Positions 43,958 through 54,200 of a stretch of DNA of 64,000 bases are shown in pieces. Numbering within the stretch: position 1 is the first letter of the stretch; each line of letters opens with the position of its first letter. Below the pieces are notes generated by a model, which saw nothing but the letters and a program-made list of their open reading frames with translations, was not told the origin of the DNA and ran no database searches. Source of the DNA: Achromobacter marplatensis (GTDB lineage: Bacteria; Pseudomonadota; Gammaproteobacteria; Burkholderiales; Burkholderiaceae_B); NCBI RefSeq assembly GCF_002209535.1, contig NZ_NJIG01000005.1, positions 1 through 64,000 on the forward strand. The letters run 5' to 3'. Made by a program: the position numbers and the translations under genes.

Positions 43958-45112
43958 CTACAGCGCCCGGCCCACGATCAGCGGGTCCAGCGCCATGCCG
44001 GCGTCGCCACTCTTGCCTTCGTACGGCAGGCGGCTCAGCACATAGCGCATCGCATTGAGCCGCGCGCGCTTCTTGCAGTCGGACTTGACCACGATCCACG
44101 GCGCGTCCGCGGTGTCGGTATGCGCGAACATCGCTTCCTTGGCGCGCGTGTAGTCGTCCCATTTGTCCAGCGAGGCCAGATCCACCGGGCTGAGCTTCCA
44201 CTGCTTGAGCGGGTGCACCTTGCGTTGCAGGAAGCGGCGGCGCTGCTCTTCCTGGCTGACCGAGAACCAGAACTTGACCAGATGGATGCCGCTCGTGACC
44301 AGATGGCGTTCGAAGTCCGGCACCTGGCGCAGGAAGTCCAGATACTCCTGCTGCGAGCAAAAGCCCATCACGCGTTCCACGCCGGCACGGTTGTACCAGG
44401 ACCGGTCGAACATCACGATCTCGCCCGCCGTGGGCAGATGCTGCACATAGCGCTGGAAATACCACTGGCCCCGCTCGGTGTCCGACGGCTTTTCCAGCGC
44501 GACCACGCGTGCGCCCCGCGGATTCAAGTGTTCCATCATGCGTTTGATGGTGCCGCCCTTGCCCGCGGCGTCGCGCCCTTCGAACAGGATCACCACCCGC
44601 TGGCCGGTCGCCTTGACCCAGGCCTGCAGCTTCAAGAGCTCGACCTGCAGTTGGTACTTCTGCTTTTCGTAATTGCGGCGCAGCATGCGGTGGCGATAGG
44701 GATAGATGCCCTCGCGCCAATCAGTCGCCAGTTCCTCGTCGGGATTGCGGCGGCTGCTCGGCCCCTGCGTGCTGGCATCCAGCAACGCGCGATGCACGGC
44801 GCGCGCATCGTCGGGCGACAGGTCTTCGATGACGGAACGCAAGGCTTCGTGGGCCTGCGCCTCGGGTCCGACGGTGTAGCGGCGCGCGATGTCGGATAGC
44901 ACCGACACGGTTTCCTGGCGGGCGGCGTCTTCCCGGGCGGCCACGCGCTTGCGGGCCTGCACCACCGGTTCGATAGGCGGCGCCGCCGTCGGCTGCGCCC
45001 GGCGCGAACCCGTGCCGGCGCGGGTGCTGGCGGTACGCTTGGCGGCGGCCCCCGCGCGCTTGTTCGGCGTGGCGGCTACGGCTTGTTCGGCTTGCGGGGT
45101 CTTGTCTGTCAT
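43958..45112 (-). CDS. ppk2: Polyphosphate kinase 2
   Basis: 384-residue PPK2-family enzyme that transfers phosphate between polyphosphate and nucleoside di- or monophosphates. Walker A is GRDAAGKGG (179-187, K185), Walker B region DRSWYNRAGVERVMGF, and GIHLVKFWFSVSQEEQRRRF closes the core. The N-terminal ~120 residues are an extra Ala/Lys/Arg-rich segment (KRAGAAAKRTASTRAGTGSRR) not needed for the fold, possibly contacting polyphosphate. Start ATG 45112 chosen. Convergent with the DOPA-dioxygenase-like gene, 4 bases apart. Confidence 0.92.
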   Translation of the reverse strand: MTDKTPQAEQAVAATPNKRAGAAAKRTASTRAGTGSRRAQPTAAPPIEPVVQARKRVAAREDAARQETVSVLSDIARRYTVGPEAQAHEALRSVIEDLSPDDARAVHRALLDASTQGPSSRRNPDEELATDWREGIYPYRHRMLRRNYEKQKYQLQVELLKLQAWVKATGQRVVILFEGRDAAGKGGTIKRMMEHLNPRGARVVALEKPSDTERGQWYFQRYVQHLPTAGEIVMFDRSWYNRAGVERVMGFCSQQEYLDFLRQVPDFERHLVTSGIHLVKFWFSVSQEEQRRRFLQRKVHPLKQWKLSPVDLASLDKWDDYTRAKEAMFAHTDTADAPWIVVKSDCKKRARLNAMRYVLSRLPYEGKSGDAGMALDPLIVGRAL

Positions 45113-45308
45113 GAATCCTGTCCTTGCTGCGCTTGTCGTCTGGCCCACGCCGGCCGGCAGATCGCCGGCGGCCCCATCAGGCAAAGGCGAAACCCTACCG
45201 TGCGCGCCGAGGCGTGGATTTGACGAGAATCAAAGGTTGTAACATTTTTTACAGAATGCCGGCCCGGTACACTGCGCCATCTGTCTCCGATTCCGCCCCT
45301 TGCCTGTC

Positions 45309-45782
45309 ATGTGGTCACGCCTCAAGCGCTTCCTGAACGGCCCACCGCCCCCTGAAGATCCCTTGCGCGAGACCGTGCACTTCGATGACGCCGGCCTCAC
45401 CCGCGAAAGCGAACTGGCGCGCGCGATGGGCATCCAGGAGTTCTGGCCCTGGAGCGACATCCACGAATTCGGCTTCGTCTTCACGCAAGCGATGTACCCC
45501 GACCCCTGGTTCGGCGACTACATGGAAAGCTTGTGGTTCGTGCGCGTGCCTACCGACGGCGGTGGGCTGATGCGCATGGATCTGGACGAGCGCGTGCTGG
45601 ACATCGATCACCTGCCGCCCGCCCTGCTGCGCAACCTGCCGGGGCTGGACATGGACGTGCTGCGCGCAGGGCGGGCAACCGCCGCCCGCGGCCTGCGTCA
45701 TTTCGACGGGGCAGGCGAATGGGTCGCATGGCGGCGTGAGGCCTGCGCCCCGTCCCCTACACCCGATCCAGGCCCTGCTTGA
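45309..45782 (+). CDS. Conserved hypothetical protein
   Basis: 157 residues, no family recognised. It begins with a basic segment WSRLKRFLNGPPPPEDP, then an acidic/aromatic region (IQEFWPWSDIHEFGFVFTQAMYPDPWFGDYMESLWFVRVP) that looks like a soluble fold. The ATG at 45309 is preferred over a TTG at 45300. Its final 26 bases overlap the convergent trans-sulfuration gene. Confidence 0.65.
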   Translation: MWSRLKRFLNGPPPPEDPLRETVHFDDAGLTRESELARAMGIQEFWPWSDIHEFGFVFTQAMYPDPWFGDYMESLWFVRVPTDGGGLMRMDLDERVLDIDHLPPALLRNLPGLDMDVLRAGRATAARGLRHFDGAGEWVAWRREACAPSPTPDPGPA

Positions 45783-46947
45783 GATCGGCCAGGATGTCCT
45801 CCGGCGTCTCCAGCCCGACGGACAGGCGCAGCAGCCCTTCGGACAAGCCGTACTTTTCGCGGTCTTCTGCCGAATAGCTGGCGTGCGTCATCGACGCGGG
45901 ATGCTGGATCAGCGTTTCCGGGTCGCCCAGGCTGACGGCGATGCGCGCCAGTTTCAGGCTGTTCAACAGGGTCCGCCCCGCAGTGAGCCCGCCCTTGAGC
46001 TCGAAGGCCACCAGGCCGCCGCCGGACGCCTGCTGGCGGCGCGCGATCTCCGCGCCGGCGGTGCCTTCCAGGCCCGGATAGAACACGTCCGCCACGGCCC
46101 CGTGCTCGCGCAGCAGCTTGGCCACCTTCAAGGCAGATTCGCTATGGCGTTGCACCCGCAATTCCAGCGTCTTGATGCCACGCAGCACCAGGAAGGCCGT
46201 GAACGGCGACAAGGTCGCACCGGTGAAGTAGCGCAGCCCTTGCAGACGGATGGCGTCAATATGTTCCTTGCGGCCCACGACGGCGCCTGCCAACAGGTCG
46301 CCGTGGCCGCCCAGGTACTTCGTGGCGGAATGCAGCACGATGTCGGCGCCATGTTCCAGCGGGCGTTGCAGCACCGGCGTGGCGAAAGTGTTGTCCACGA
46401 TGGTCAACAGGCCCTTGCCGCGCGCGATGGCGGACACGGCCGCGATATCGACCAGGCGCAGGTTCGGATTGGCCGGCGTTTCGAAATAGACGGCGCGCGT
46501 CTTGGGACCGATCGCCGCGGCAACCGTCTCGGGCCGCGTAAAGTCGGCGAAGACGGCATGGATGCCAAAGCGGCTCAACCCTTGCGTGAACAAGGTGAAC
46601 GCGGTGCCGTAGACGATCTGGTCCACCACGATCTCGTCGCCGCTTTGCAGCAGCGAGAACAAGGTGGCGGAAATGGCTGCCATGCCGGATGCGGTCACAA
46701 CGCCGGCTTCGGCCCCTTCCAGCGACGCCAGCCGTTCTTCCAGCAGCGCCTGCGTGGGGTTACGCGTGCGGCCATAGACATAGCCCTGCTTTTCACCCAG
46801 GCGGATCTGGTCGAAGGTCTCGATGCTGTCCTGGGTGTAGGTGGACGTCAGGTACAACGGCGGCGACAAAGCGCCCTGTTCCTCCAGCGGGTCGTACCCC
46901 AGGTGGATGGCGCGGGTGGCAAAGCCTTGCTGCGTGGTGTCGGACAT
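45757..46947 (-). CDS. PLP-dependent trans-sulfuration enzyme (cystathionine/methionine gamma-lyase type)
   Basis: 396-residue Cys/Met-metabolism PLP enzyme. The PLP lysine is K210 in [12 protein letters not shown]; other features are [28 protein letters not shown] and the C-terminal [19 protein letters not shown] with SLRLSVGLE. The position of the methionine gamma-lyase-specific cysteine is occupied by Thr in VYGTAFTLF, so an assignment as cystathionine gamma-lyase or O-acyl-homoserine sulfhydrylase is as likely. Start ATG 46947 gives the normal length. The nearby metQNI importer supports a sulphur-amino-acid role. Confidence 0.85.
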   Translation of the reverse strand: MSDTTQQGFATRAIHLGYDPLEEQGALSPPLYLTSTYTQDSIETFDQIRLGEKQGYVYGRTRNPTQALLEERLASLEGAEAGVVTASGMAAISATLFSLLQSGDEIVVDQIVYGTAFTLFTQGLSRFGIHAVFADFTRPETVAAAIGPKTRAVYFETPANPNLRLVDIAAVSAIARGKGLLTIVDNTFATPVLQRPLEHGADIVLHSATKYLGGHGDLLAGAVVGRKEHIDAIRLQGLRYFTGATLSPFTAFLVLRGIKTLELRVQRHSESALKVAKLLREHGAVADVFYPGLEGTAGAEIARRQQASGGGLVAFELKGGLTAGRTLLNSLKLARIAVSLGDPETLIQHPASMTHASYSAEDREKYGLSEGLLRLSVGLETPEDILADLKQGLDRV

Positions 46948-47042
46948 AGCTGAACTCCTGTCATCGGATATTGCAAAGGCGTCACGCCCTCGCGGGAAAA
47001 CTGCGTTACATTCAAAACCGTGTCCCCAATTTCTGGTGCGCC

Positions 47043-47849
47043 ATGATTTCCCAGGACAAGCCTTTGCGATCCCCGCGTGCACGGTCTGGCTGGCTGCGCA
47101 TTGCGCTGTTCGCCGGCCTGGTGGTGCTTGTGTCGGCCGTGGTGATCGGCCTGCGCAATGCCTGCGAACGCGAGCAGGAAAAAGTGGCCGCGGCCGAAAT
47201 CCGCAAGGTCGCAGACACTTTGCAGCTGATGGTCACGAGCCCGGAAGGCGTGCCCGACGCCCTGCCGGTCATCGACCCCACGCCCAAGGCCACCGGCTTC
47301 TACGGCGAGCTGGAACGCATCATCAAGACCGTGGCCGGCGAGCGGCTGGCGCAGCACAAGGCCTACCTTCAAGACCTGAACGACATCGGCATGCCGCGGC
47401 TGCTGGACGCGCACCGGCTGGCCCGGGACACCGGCCTGGTGGAAAGCCGGATGATTCTTGAGCAGGCCGAGCGTCTGGTGCCGAAATACCAGCAGCAAAG
47501 CCTGCAGGTCTTGAAGGACATGCCCGCGACGATCCGTTCGCTGGCGATCCGCGAACCGGAAAAGCAGAAAATGCTGACGGGCCTGAACGCGTCGCTGGCG
47601 CGGCGCAGCGCCAGCCTTGCGCAGGTCTGGACGCTTGAAACGCGCATCCTGCAGGAGTTCGGCCAGATGATCACGTTGCTGGACGACAACCGCCAGCACT
47701 GGTACGCGGACCACGACGAACTGCTGTTCGACCGCGACGACGACCTGAACCGGTTCCGCCAGCACATGGCGGCGATCGGCAAGATGTCCGCCGAACAGGA
47801 ACAACTGGGCAAGCAGCAATTGGCCAGCATCCTCTCGGCGCTGCCCTGA
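47043..47849 (+). CDS. Membrane-anchored coiled-coil protein of unknown function
   Basis: 268 residues with one N-terminal transmembrane helix (RIALFAGLVVLVSAVVIGL) and a long, mostly helical soluble part rich in Gln, Glu, Arg and Leu. No enzyme motif is visible. The mature part should face the periplasm. ATG 47043 is used; an upstream in-frame start would precede a non-conserved stretch. Convergent with the metQNI operon. Confidence 0.65.
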   Translation: MISQDKPLRSPRARSGWLRIALFAGLVVLVSAVVIGLRNACEREQEKVAAAEIRKVADTLQLMVTSPEGVPDALPVIDPTPKATGFYGELERIIKTVAGERLAQHKAYLQDLNDIGMPRLLDAHRLARDTGLVESRMILEQAERLVPKYQQQSLQVLKDMPATIRSLAIREPEKQKMLTGLNASLARRSASLAQVWTLETRILQEFGQMITLLDDNRQHWYADHDELLFDRDDDLNRFRQHMAAIGKMSAEQEQLGKQQLASILSALP

Positions 47850-47886
47850 CCCGATTTGTCCGCCCGCCCGCATCGCCGCCCCGTGC

Positions 47887-48543
47887 CTACCGCTTGTGGT
47901 CGGCCCGGCGCGACAGCCATTCACCGGTGAACTGCACGATCGACACCAGCGCGATCAGGATCACGATCACCTCGAACATCACGCGGGTTTCATAACGCTC
48001 GTAGCCGTAGCGGATCGCCAGGTCGCCCAAGCCGCCGGCGCCCACGGCGCCGGCCATGGCCGATGCGTTGATCATGGCGATGACGCTGACCGTCATGCCG
48101 CCGATGATGCCGGGTAAGGCCTCGGGCAACAGCACGTGGCGCACGATGTGCCAGCGCCGGCATCCCATCGCGCGCGCCGCCTCCACCAGCCCGTGATCCA
48201 CATCGTTCAGACTGACCTGCGCGATCCGCGCAAAGAACGGCACCAGGTTGGCCGACAGCGGCACGATGGCCGCCCAGGTTCCCAACGTGGTGCCCACCAG
48301 GAAGCGCGTGAACGGCAGCATGGCCACCAGCAGGATGATGAAGGGGATAGCGCGGAACGTGTTCACCGTGATCGACAGCGCCTTGTTCAAGCGCGGCTTG
48401 GGGTACAGGTTGCCCGGCGCGGTCACCGTCAGCACCACGGCCAGCGCCAGGCCCGACACGATCGCGATGACGGCGGAGACGCTCACCATCGCCAGGGTCT
48501 GCAGGAACGCCTGCAGGTATTTATCAAGCATCGGCAGCGACAT
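47887..48543 (-). CDS. metI: D/L-methionine ABC importer permease
   Basis: 218-residue permease with five to six helices and the MetI-type coupling loop around [31 protein letters not shown]. The ATG at 48543 (MSLPMLDKY) overlaps the end of metN by 20 bases and has aaggtg upstream; longer readings into metN are rejected. Confidence 0.92.
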   Translation of the reverse strand: MSLPMLDKYLQAFLQTLAMVSVSAVIAIVSGLALAVVLTVTAPGNLYPKPRLNKALSITVNTFRAIPFIILLVAMLPFTRFLVGTTLGTWAAIVPLSANLVPFFARIAQVSLNDVDHGLVEAARAMGCRRWHIVRHVLLPEALPGIIGGMTVSVIAMINASAMAGAVGAGGLGDLAIRYGYERYETRVMFEVIVILIALVSIVQFTGEWLSRRADHKR

Positions 48544-49627
48544 AACCCAGCACCTTGATCTGATCGGCCACCAGCGCGGCGCGCGCGGCCTCTTCCTGTA
48601 ATGCGCCCGCGGGCACCGACACCAGCAGACTGCCCTGCGCATGGCCGCGCAACCGGTCCAGTCCACCATGCAGCAAGGTGGCGCCCGGCCCCATTGCCGC
48701 CAAGGCCTGCAGCGACACGCCGTCAGGCCGACCCTGCCCCGTGAAACGCAGCCGCAGCACGGCAACGCCATCGCGGCCCTGCAAGTCGGGCACCAGCCGG
48801 GCCGCCAGGTCCGCGGGCAGTTCGTGCTTCAAGGGGCGCAGGAGCGCGCGCGTGGCGTCCGCCTGCGGGTTGCCGAACACGCGCCAGACCTCTCCTTGCT
48901 CCACCTTGCGGCCGCCGTCCAGCACCAGCACCTGGTGGCAGACTTCGCGGATCACTGCCATGTCGTGCGTGATGAGCACCACCGTCAGCCCCAGCTTGCG
49001 GTTGATGTCCTGCAGCAGCGCCAGGATGGATTGCGTGGTCTCCGGGTCTAGCGCGGACGTAGCTTCATCGCACAACAGGATTTCCGGCTCATGCACCAGC
49101 GCGCGCGCGATGCCCACGCGCTGCTTCTGGCCACCTGACAGTTTGGACGGATAGACGTCCGCCTTGTCCCGCAACCCCACCATGTCCAGCAGGGCTTCAA
49201 CACGCGCGCGCGCGGCGGCGGGCTTCACACCGGCCACGCGCAGCGGCAGCGCGACGTTTTCGGCCACCGTCTTGGCGGACAACAGATTGAAGTGCTGGAA
49301 GATCATGCCGATGCGGCGGCGCAGGCGCACCAGCCCGTCTTCGTCCAGTTGGCCCACGTCCACCCCGTCGACCAGCACGCGGCCGGCGGAGGGGCGTTCC
49401 AGCATGTTGATGGACCGCAGCAGCGTGGACTTGCCCGCGCCGCTACGCCCGATGATTCCGAAGACCTCGCCCCGCGCCACCGAGAACGACACATCAGACA
49501 GCGCCGCCACCGCGCCTTGCGGGCTTTGATAACGCTTTTGCAGCCCGTCGAAAACGATGTGGGCGTCCGGCCCAGCAGGCGACCCGGCCGCTACCGCCGG
49601 GCCGGGGTTGGAGAATTCGTGCTGCAT
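48524..49627 (-). CDS. metN: Methionine ABC importer ATPase
   Basis: 367 residues. ABC ATPase with Walker A GRSGAGKS (60-67), signature LSGGQKQR near 164 and Walker [13 protein letters not shown]. The C-terminal ~80 residues form the NIL domain, which binds methionine and shuts down transport (trans-inhibition), as in E. coli MetN. A single-base gap separates it from metQ. Confidence 0.94.
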   Translation of the reverse strand: MQHEFSNPGPAVAAGSPAGPDAHIVFDGLQKRYQSPQGAVAALSDVSFSVARGEVFGIIGRSGAGKSTLLRSINMLERPSAGRVLVDGVDVGQLDEDGLVRLRRRIGMIFQHFNLLSAKTVAENVALPLRVAGVKPAAARARVEALLDMVGLRDKADVYPSKLSGGQKQRVGIARALVHEPEILLCDEATSALDPETTQSILALLQDINRKLGLTVVLITHDMAVIREVCHQVLVLDGGRKVEQGEVWRVFGNPQADATRALLRPLKHELPADLAARLVPDLQGRDGVAVLRLRFTGQGRPDGVSLQALAAMGPGATLLHGGLDRLRGHAQGSLLVSVPAGALQEEAARAALVADQIKVLGYVAADA

Positions 49628-49628
49628 C

Positions 49629-50501
49629 TCAGAAGACCGGGATCACAGAGCCTTCGTACTTGCTCAGGATGAACTGGCGGACTTCTTCAGAGTGGTAGGC
49701 CTTGATCAGCTCAGGCACCCACGGCGCGTTCTTGTCCTTTTCGCGCACGGCAATGATGTTCACGTAAGGATTGTTTTCCTTCTTCTCCACCGCAATGCCG
49801 TCGCGCGTGGCGATCAGGCCCGCCTGGTAGGCGAAGCTGTTGACGATGGCGGCGGTGTCCACGTCCGGCAGCGAACGCGCCAGCACGACCGAGGCGCTTT
49901 CAACGAAATTCAGCTTCTTGGGGTTGGAGGTCACATCGGCCAGCGTGGCGGTGCCGGTTGCCGGGTCAAATCCGTCCTTCAGCGTGATGAGACCCTGGTC
50001 GCGCAGGATCACCAGCGCGCGGGTCTGGTTGCTGGGGTCGTTCGGGATGCCGACGCGGGCGCCGTCCGGCAGCTCTTTCAGCGACTTGTACTTCTTGGAA
50101 TAGAAGGCGATGGGCGAGATCAGCGTGTTCGCCACCGGCACCAGCTTGTAGCCGCGCTGCTTGATCTGGTCGTTCAGGAAAGGAATGTGCTGGAAGGCGT
50201 TGGCTTCCAGGTCGCCGTTGTTCAGCGCTTCGTTGGGGCTGGCGGTGCCCGTGATCACGACGGGTTCGACGGCCAGGCCGTTCTTCTTGGCCACCTGCGT
50301 CACCACTTCCCAGATCTGCTCGTCCACCCCGCCGCGCACGCCCACTTTCAGAGGCTTGGGATCCGCGGAGAACGCCGGGCCATGGAACATCGCGGCGGAT
50401 GCCAGCACGGCGCCCAACAGCGTTTTGAGGACGAGACGCGTCCGCTTGACGGGCGGGGTGTTGCCCTGCGCGCTGCGCGCACCTAGAAAACGGGTAGTCA
50501 T
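49629..50501 (-). CDS. metQ: Methionine-binding protein, NlpA family
   Basis: 290-residue periplasmic receptor with a relatively long N-terminal region before the hydrophobic core ([17 protein letters not shown]) and a cleavage site near FSADP. Typical NlpA/MetQ segments: [38 protein letters not shown] and the late [19 protein letters not shown]. No lipobox cysteine, so soluble. First gene of metQNI. Confidence 0.93.
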   Translation of the reverse strand: MTTRFLGARSAQGNTPPVKRTRLVLKTLLGAVLASAAMFHGPAFSADPKPLKVGVRGGVDEQIWEVVTQVAKKNGLAVEPVVITGTASPNEALNNGDLEANAFQHIPFLNDQIKQRGYKLVPVANTLISPIAFYSKKYKSLKELPDGARVGIPNDPSNQTRALVILRDQGLITLKDGFDPATGTATLADVTSNPKKLNFVESASVVLARSLPDVDTAAIVNSFAYQAGLIATRDGIAVEKKENNPYVNIIAVREKDKNAPWVPELIKAYHSEEVRQFILSKYEGSVIPVF

Positions 50502-50618
50502 GATGGAATCGCCTCTAAGTCAATGCAGTTATGAGAGAGACGATTCTAGGGAGGGCCCCGACGGGCACGAACGAATACTTCGTTGAGTCCTTATTACGGG
50601 GATCTTTGGATATGGCCC

Positions 50619-50634
50619 GGCGGCATAAGCCGCC
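50619..50634 (-). terminator. Weak hairpin downstream of the CopD-like gene
   Basis: Inverted repeat ggcggc/gccgcc with an ataa loop, 10 bases beyond the end of the CopD-like gene on its strand; no T-run. Confidence 0.35.
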
Positions 50635-50643
50635 CGCAACACG

Positions 50644-51069
50644 TCAGAACGGTTTGACGACGACCAGCGTCACGATGACCGCGCAGGCGATGACGGTGAA
50701 CGGCGCGTAGAGATCCACCGCCGGCGGCCGTTTCGGGCTGCCCTGCGCCATACGGCGCAACGCGGCGCTCTGGATGCCCAGCAGGGCGGACAAAGCCAGC
50801 GCGAAGCCGACCTTGATCCAGATCCAGTTCATCGCGAACCAGCCGAAGGTCATCGCCAGGTGCAGGCCGATCATCCAGGAGACGACCATCGCCGGCGTGG
50901 TCACCCACAGCGTCCACCGGCGCAAAGCACCCAGCATCTTGCGTTCTTTGGGCGCGTCATCGCCGTCTTGCGGCTGCGACGACAACAGGAACAGGGAGAC
51001 GAACAGCGATCCGACGATCCAGGCGACGACGGCCGCTACATGGGCCATCTTGAGAAGTTGGTATGTCAT
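50644..51069 (-). CDS. CopD/HemJ-like integral membrane protein
   Basis: 141 residues with four hydrophobic helices. The first reads LLKMAHVAAVVAWIVGSLFVSLFLL and carries a conserved His; later segments RRWTLWVTTPAMVVSWMIGLHLA and WIKVGFALALSALLGIQS match the CopD/HemJ-type fold. It could bind haem or copper; no activity can be fixed from sequence. ATG 51069 chosen over an upstream ATG at 51078. Confidence 0.75.
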   Translation of the reverse strand: MTYQLLKMAHVAAVVAWIVGSLFVSLFLLSSQPQDGDDAPKERKMLGALRRWTLWVTTPAMVVSWMIGLHLAMTFGWFAMNWIWIKVGFALALSALLGIQSAALRRMAQGSPKRPPAVDLYAPFTVIACAVIVTLVVVKPF

Positions 51070-51161
51070 GGCCGGCATTATCACCGCTGGCGTGCGGCCT
51101 GAGGCGCCGAAAGCCCGCGCCGGATTGCGCCAAGGCAAACCGGCGCGACGCGCGGACCGGG

Positions 51162-52055
51162 CTAGTTGCCGGACGCGGGCGCAGCGGGCGTTGCGGCGGG
51201 CGTCGCGCCAGGGGCCGGCGCCTGCACGGCCGGGGTGGCTGCGGACGGGGTTGCAGGCGTGGCGGCAGGCGCCGTGGCCGGTGCGGTCGCAGGCGCGGCA
51301 GTCCCCGCTTCCGAATTGCCCGACGCGGACGGCGTTGCCGCGTGATTCGGTTCCGCCGCGGGCGACGTCTTGTCGGCTGCCGCCGGGGTGCCGTTGGCGA
51401 GAGCCGGGTTCAGGGTGTCGGCCGGCGCGTCCGGCGTGACCGCCGGATCCGCCGGCGCCGCCTGCGGCTTGCCCGAGTTAGCGCGTGCACGAACCGGCGA
51501 CGGCACATGCGGCGCAGCGGCGGCTTCGGCGTCCGGCAGGAAGCGCTGCAGCAGCTGGAAGAACCCTTCGTAGAACTTGGGCCGCGACACGGTCTGGCTG
51601 GCCGTCTTCACCAGCGAATCGTCGCTGGATCCGAACGGCATCGACACCTGCCCCAGCACGCTCACGCCTACGCTGGCGGAACTGCTGGTGCGCTTGATCG
51701 AATAGCGATCCTGCACGGCATTGGCGAATACCGTGGCGCGCTGGTTGGCGCTGCCGTCCGAGGCGCAATCGATGTTGAAATTGATCTGGGTATGCAGCCC
51801 GTCTTCACCCTGGAAATTCTTGTGTCCCGACACCCGCGCCGGATCGAACCGGTCGATGTTGTAGCCCTGGCTCAGCAAGGCGCGGCGGCCGGCGTCGCAG
51901 GCGGTGGTGCTGGCGGTGGGGAACGTGCGGGAAAACACGTCGTTCTGGGTGAAGTCCTCGCGTTCATAGGCCGGTTTAGGGGAGGTGCATCCCGCCAAAA
52001 CGGCCGACAGGATGGCGAACAGAGGCAAAGCAACACGACGGGCAACGCAGGGCAT
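51162..52055 (-). CDS. DUF2242 lipoprotein with Ala/Pro-rich tail
   Basis: 297 residues. Lipoprotein signal with lipobox VLAGC (lipidated Cys about residue 23). A conserved ~150-residue DUF2242 domain follows (FSRTFPTASTTACDAGRRALLSQGYNIDRFD and later NAVQDRYSIKRTSSSASVGVS). The last ~125 residues are low-complexity Ala, Pro and Thr, likely a flexible periplasmic linker. Function unknown. ATG 52055 used. Confidence 0.8.
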   Translation of the reverse strand: MPCVARRVALPLFAILSAVLAGCTSPKPAYEREDFTQNDVFSRTFPTASTTACDAGRRALLSQGYNIDRFDPARVSGHKNFQGEDGLHTQINFNIDCASDGSANQRATVFANAVQDRYSIKRTSSSASVGVSVLGQVSMPFGSSDDSLVKTASQTVSRPKFYEGFFQLLQRFLPDAEAAAAPHVPSPVRARANSGKPQAAPADPAVTPDAPADTLNPALANGTPAAADKTSPAAEPNHAATPSASGNSEAGTAAPATAPATAPAATPATPSAATPAVQAPAPGATPAATPAAPASGN

Positions 52056-52158
52056 AAGGGGTCCGGCTGGGAGCAACAGCAAGCATTATCGGCCAAGAAT
52101 GAAAATCCATATCAGGGACAGATTGCGCCGGTGATAGGTTGAAACAGGTTTGCCGCCG

Positions 52159-53145
52159 CTACTGGGTCTCGGCCACCCGGATGCACCGTACCTCGTGCCC
52201 CGGCGCCACGGGCTCGATATCGGGCACCGCCGCCTGGCAGCGGGGCTGCGCCAAGCTGCAACGCGGCGCGAACGAACAGCCGGGCGGCAAGGCAGCCAGG
52301 TCAGGCGGGGAGCCCGGGATGGTTTCAAGTCGTTGCCCTTTGCGCATCGCGCCGTGCGCCCTGCCCTTCAGCAAAGCCAGGGTGTAGGGGTGGCGCGGTG
52401 CACGCAACAGGTCGGCGACCGTGCCTTGCTCGACGATCCGGCCGCCATACATGACGGCGACGCGGTCCGCGATTTCGGCGGCCGCGCCGATGTCATGGGT
52501 CACGAAGACGATGGACAGGCCCAGTTCGCGCTGCAGTTCGCGCAACAGCAGCAGAATCTGGATCTGGACGGTGGCGTCCAGCGCGGTCGTGGGCTCATCG
52601 GCCAGCAGCACCTTGGGATTGCAGGACAGGGCCAGCGCGATCATCGCGCGCTGGCGCATGCCGCCGGACATCTCGTGCGGATAGGCCTGCAGGCGGCGCT
52701 CCGGGCTGGGGATGCGCACCCGTTCGAACAACGACAAGGCCTGCGCACGCGCTTCGGCAGCCGTCTTGCCCGTATGCCGGCGCACCATTTCTTCGATCTG
52801 GCGGCCCACGGTGTAAACCGGATCCAGCGCCAGCAGCGGTTCCTGGAACACCATGGACACCACCGGCCCGCGCATGTCCGCCAGTTCGCGCGAGTTCATC
52901 GCCAGCACGTCGCGCCCGTCCACCTGCATCTCGCCGCGGATGCGCGTGCGGCGCGGGGGATGCAGCCGCATCAGCGCGCGCAACGTCACGCTTTTGCCCG
53001 AGCCCGATTCGCCGATCAGCGCCACGGCCTCGCCGCGCCCGACTTCCAGGTTCACGCCATTGAGCGCATGCACGGTCTTTGCGCCGGCCTGGAAAGCGAC
53101 TTCCAGGTTGTGGATACGGACGAGCGGTTGCGGGGCGGACGTCAT
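52159..53145 (-). CDS. Peptide-type ABC importer ATPase (DppD-like)
   Basis: 328 residues. Walker A GESGSGKS near 44, signature MSGGMRQR, Walker [13 protein letters not shown] and the oligopeptide C-terminal extension with clustered cysteines ([14 protein letters not shown]) typical of DppD/OppD iron-sulphur-type tails. The ATG at 53145 overlaps the preceding ATPase stop (ATGA) and has aggag upstream. Last gene of the second importer operon. Confidence 0.92.
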   Translation of the reverse strand: MTSAPQPLVRIHNLEVAFQAGAKTVHALNGVNLEVGRGEAVALIGESGSGKSVTLRALMRLHPPRRTRIRGEMQVDGRDVLAMNSRELADMRGPVVSMVFQEPLLALDPVYTVGRQIEEMVRRHTGKTAAEARAQALSLFERVRIPSPERRLQAYPHEMSGGMRQRAMIALALSCNPKVLLADEPTTALDATVQIQILLLLRELQRELGLSIVFVTHDIGAAAEIADRVAVMYGGRIVEQGTVADLLRAPRHPYTLALLKGRAHGAMRKGQRLETIPGSPPDLAALPPGCSFAPRCSLAQPRCQAAVPDIEPVAPGHEVRCIRVAETQ

Positions 53146-54200
53146 GCCAGCGCTCCTGAGGCGGCGTAGCCGGAATCGGGTTGATGGATCAGGCAGCGCA
53201 CCGCGTGGCCGTCGCCCTGCCGCGTCAGGTCGGGCGCCTGCTGCGCACAGACGGCGCGCGCCTGGGCGCAGCGCGTATGGAAGCGGCAACCCGAGGGAGG
53301 ATCGATGGGGTTGGGCGGGTCGCCTGACAAGGGCGCGGATTCGGTGCGCTGCCCCGGCTCCATCGACGGCATGGATCTCAGCAAAGCTTGCGTATAGGGG
53401 TGACGCGGCGCGTCGAACACTTGATCCACGGGGCCGAGTTCGACGACTTCGCCCAGGTACATGACCATCACGCGGTCAGAGATGTACCGCACCACATTCA
53501 GGTCGTGGCTGATGAACATGTACGTCAGCCCGAAATCGTCCTTCAGGTCCAGCAGCAGGTTCAGTACCTGCGCCTCGACGGACTTGTCCAGCGCAGAGAC
53601 CGCTTCATCCAGGATGACGAGACGCGGATGGAGCGCCAGCGCACGCGCGATGTTCACGCGCTGGCGCTGGCCGCCGGACAGTTCGTGCGGATAGCGGCCG
53701 GCGAAGCGCTGCGGCTCCAGCCCCACGCGCCCCAGCAGTCCGCGCGCCACCGCAATGGCGTCGTTCCTGGGCGTGCCGTGCACCAGCGGGCCGAAGGCGA
53801 CCGAATCTTCGATGGTCATGCGCGGGTTCAACGACGAATAGCTGTCCTGGAACACCATCTGCGTCTGGCGGCGAAATTCGCGTAGCGCCAGTGCCCGCGA
53901 GCCGACCGCCATGCCGTCAAAGACCAATTCGCCGCGATCCTGAGCGATCAGCTGCATCACGAGCCGCGCGGTGGTGGACTTGCCGCAGCCCGACTCCCCC
54001 ACCACGCCCAGGGTTTCGCCCTTCTTCACGTCAAAGTCGACGCCATCCACCGCACGTACGGCGTTGCCGCCCCGCTTGCGCGACAGCGGGTCCCGCTTCA
54101 GCGGAAAGTGCTTGACCAGCCCACGCACGCTCAGCAGCGGCTGGGCCGGCCCGCCCACATCGCCGTGTGCGGCGCGTGCCGTCTCGATCAGTGCGCTCAT
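53142..54200 (-). CDS. Peptide-type ABC importer ATPase (DppF-like)
   Basis: 352 residues. Walker A GESGCGKS, signature LSGGQRQR, Walker B LVILDEAVSALDKS and a C-terminal cysteine motif (CRFHTRCAQARAVC). The ATG at 54200 is fixed by an ATGA overlap with the preceding permease stop and aagga immediately upstream; the frame extends upstream over the permease without similarity. Pairs with the DppD-like ATPase. Confidence 0.92.
   Translation of the reverse strand: MSALIETARAAHGDVGGPAQPLLSVRGLVKHFPLKRDPLSRKRGGNAVRAVDGVDFDVKKGETLGVVGESGCGKSTTARLVMQLIAQDRGELVFDGMAVGSRALALREFRRQTQMVFQDSYSSLNPRMTIEDSVAFGPLVHGTPRNDAIAVARGLLGRVGLEPQRFAGRYPHELSGGQRQRVNIARALALHPRLVILDEAVSALDKSVEAQVLNLLLDLKDDFGLTYMFISHDLNVVRYISDRVMVMYLGEVVELGPVDQVFDAPRHPYTQALLRSMPSMEPGQRTESAPLSGDPPNPIDPPSGCRFHTRCAQARAVCAQQAPDLTRQGDGHAVRCLIHQPDSGYAASGALA

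Noticed and set aside
45181..45308. Promoter pair between ppk2 and the hypothetical gene (ttgacg near 45220 and the T-rich stretch after it)
   Set aside because: No -10 box at acceptable spacing could be found by eye, so it was not listed as a feature.
50502..50643. S-adenosylmethionine riboswitch upstream of metQ
   Set aside because: The 140-base leader is short and shows none of the paired-element pattern of known SAM riboswitch classes.
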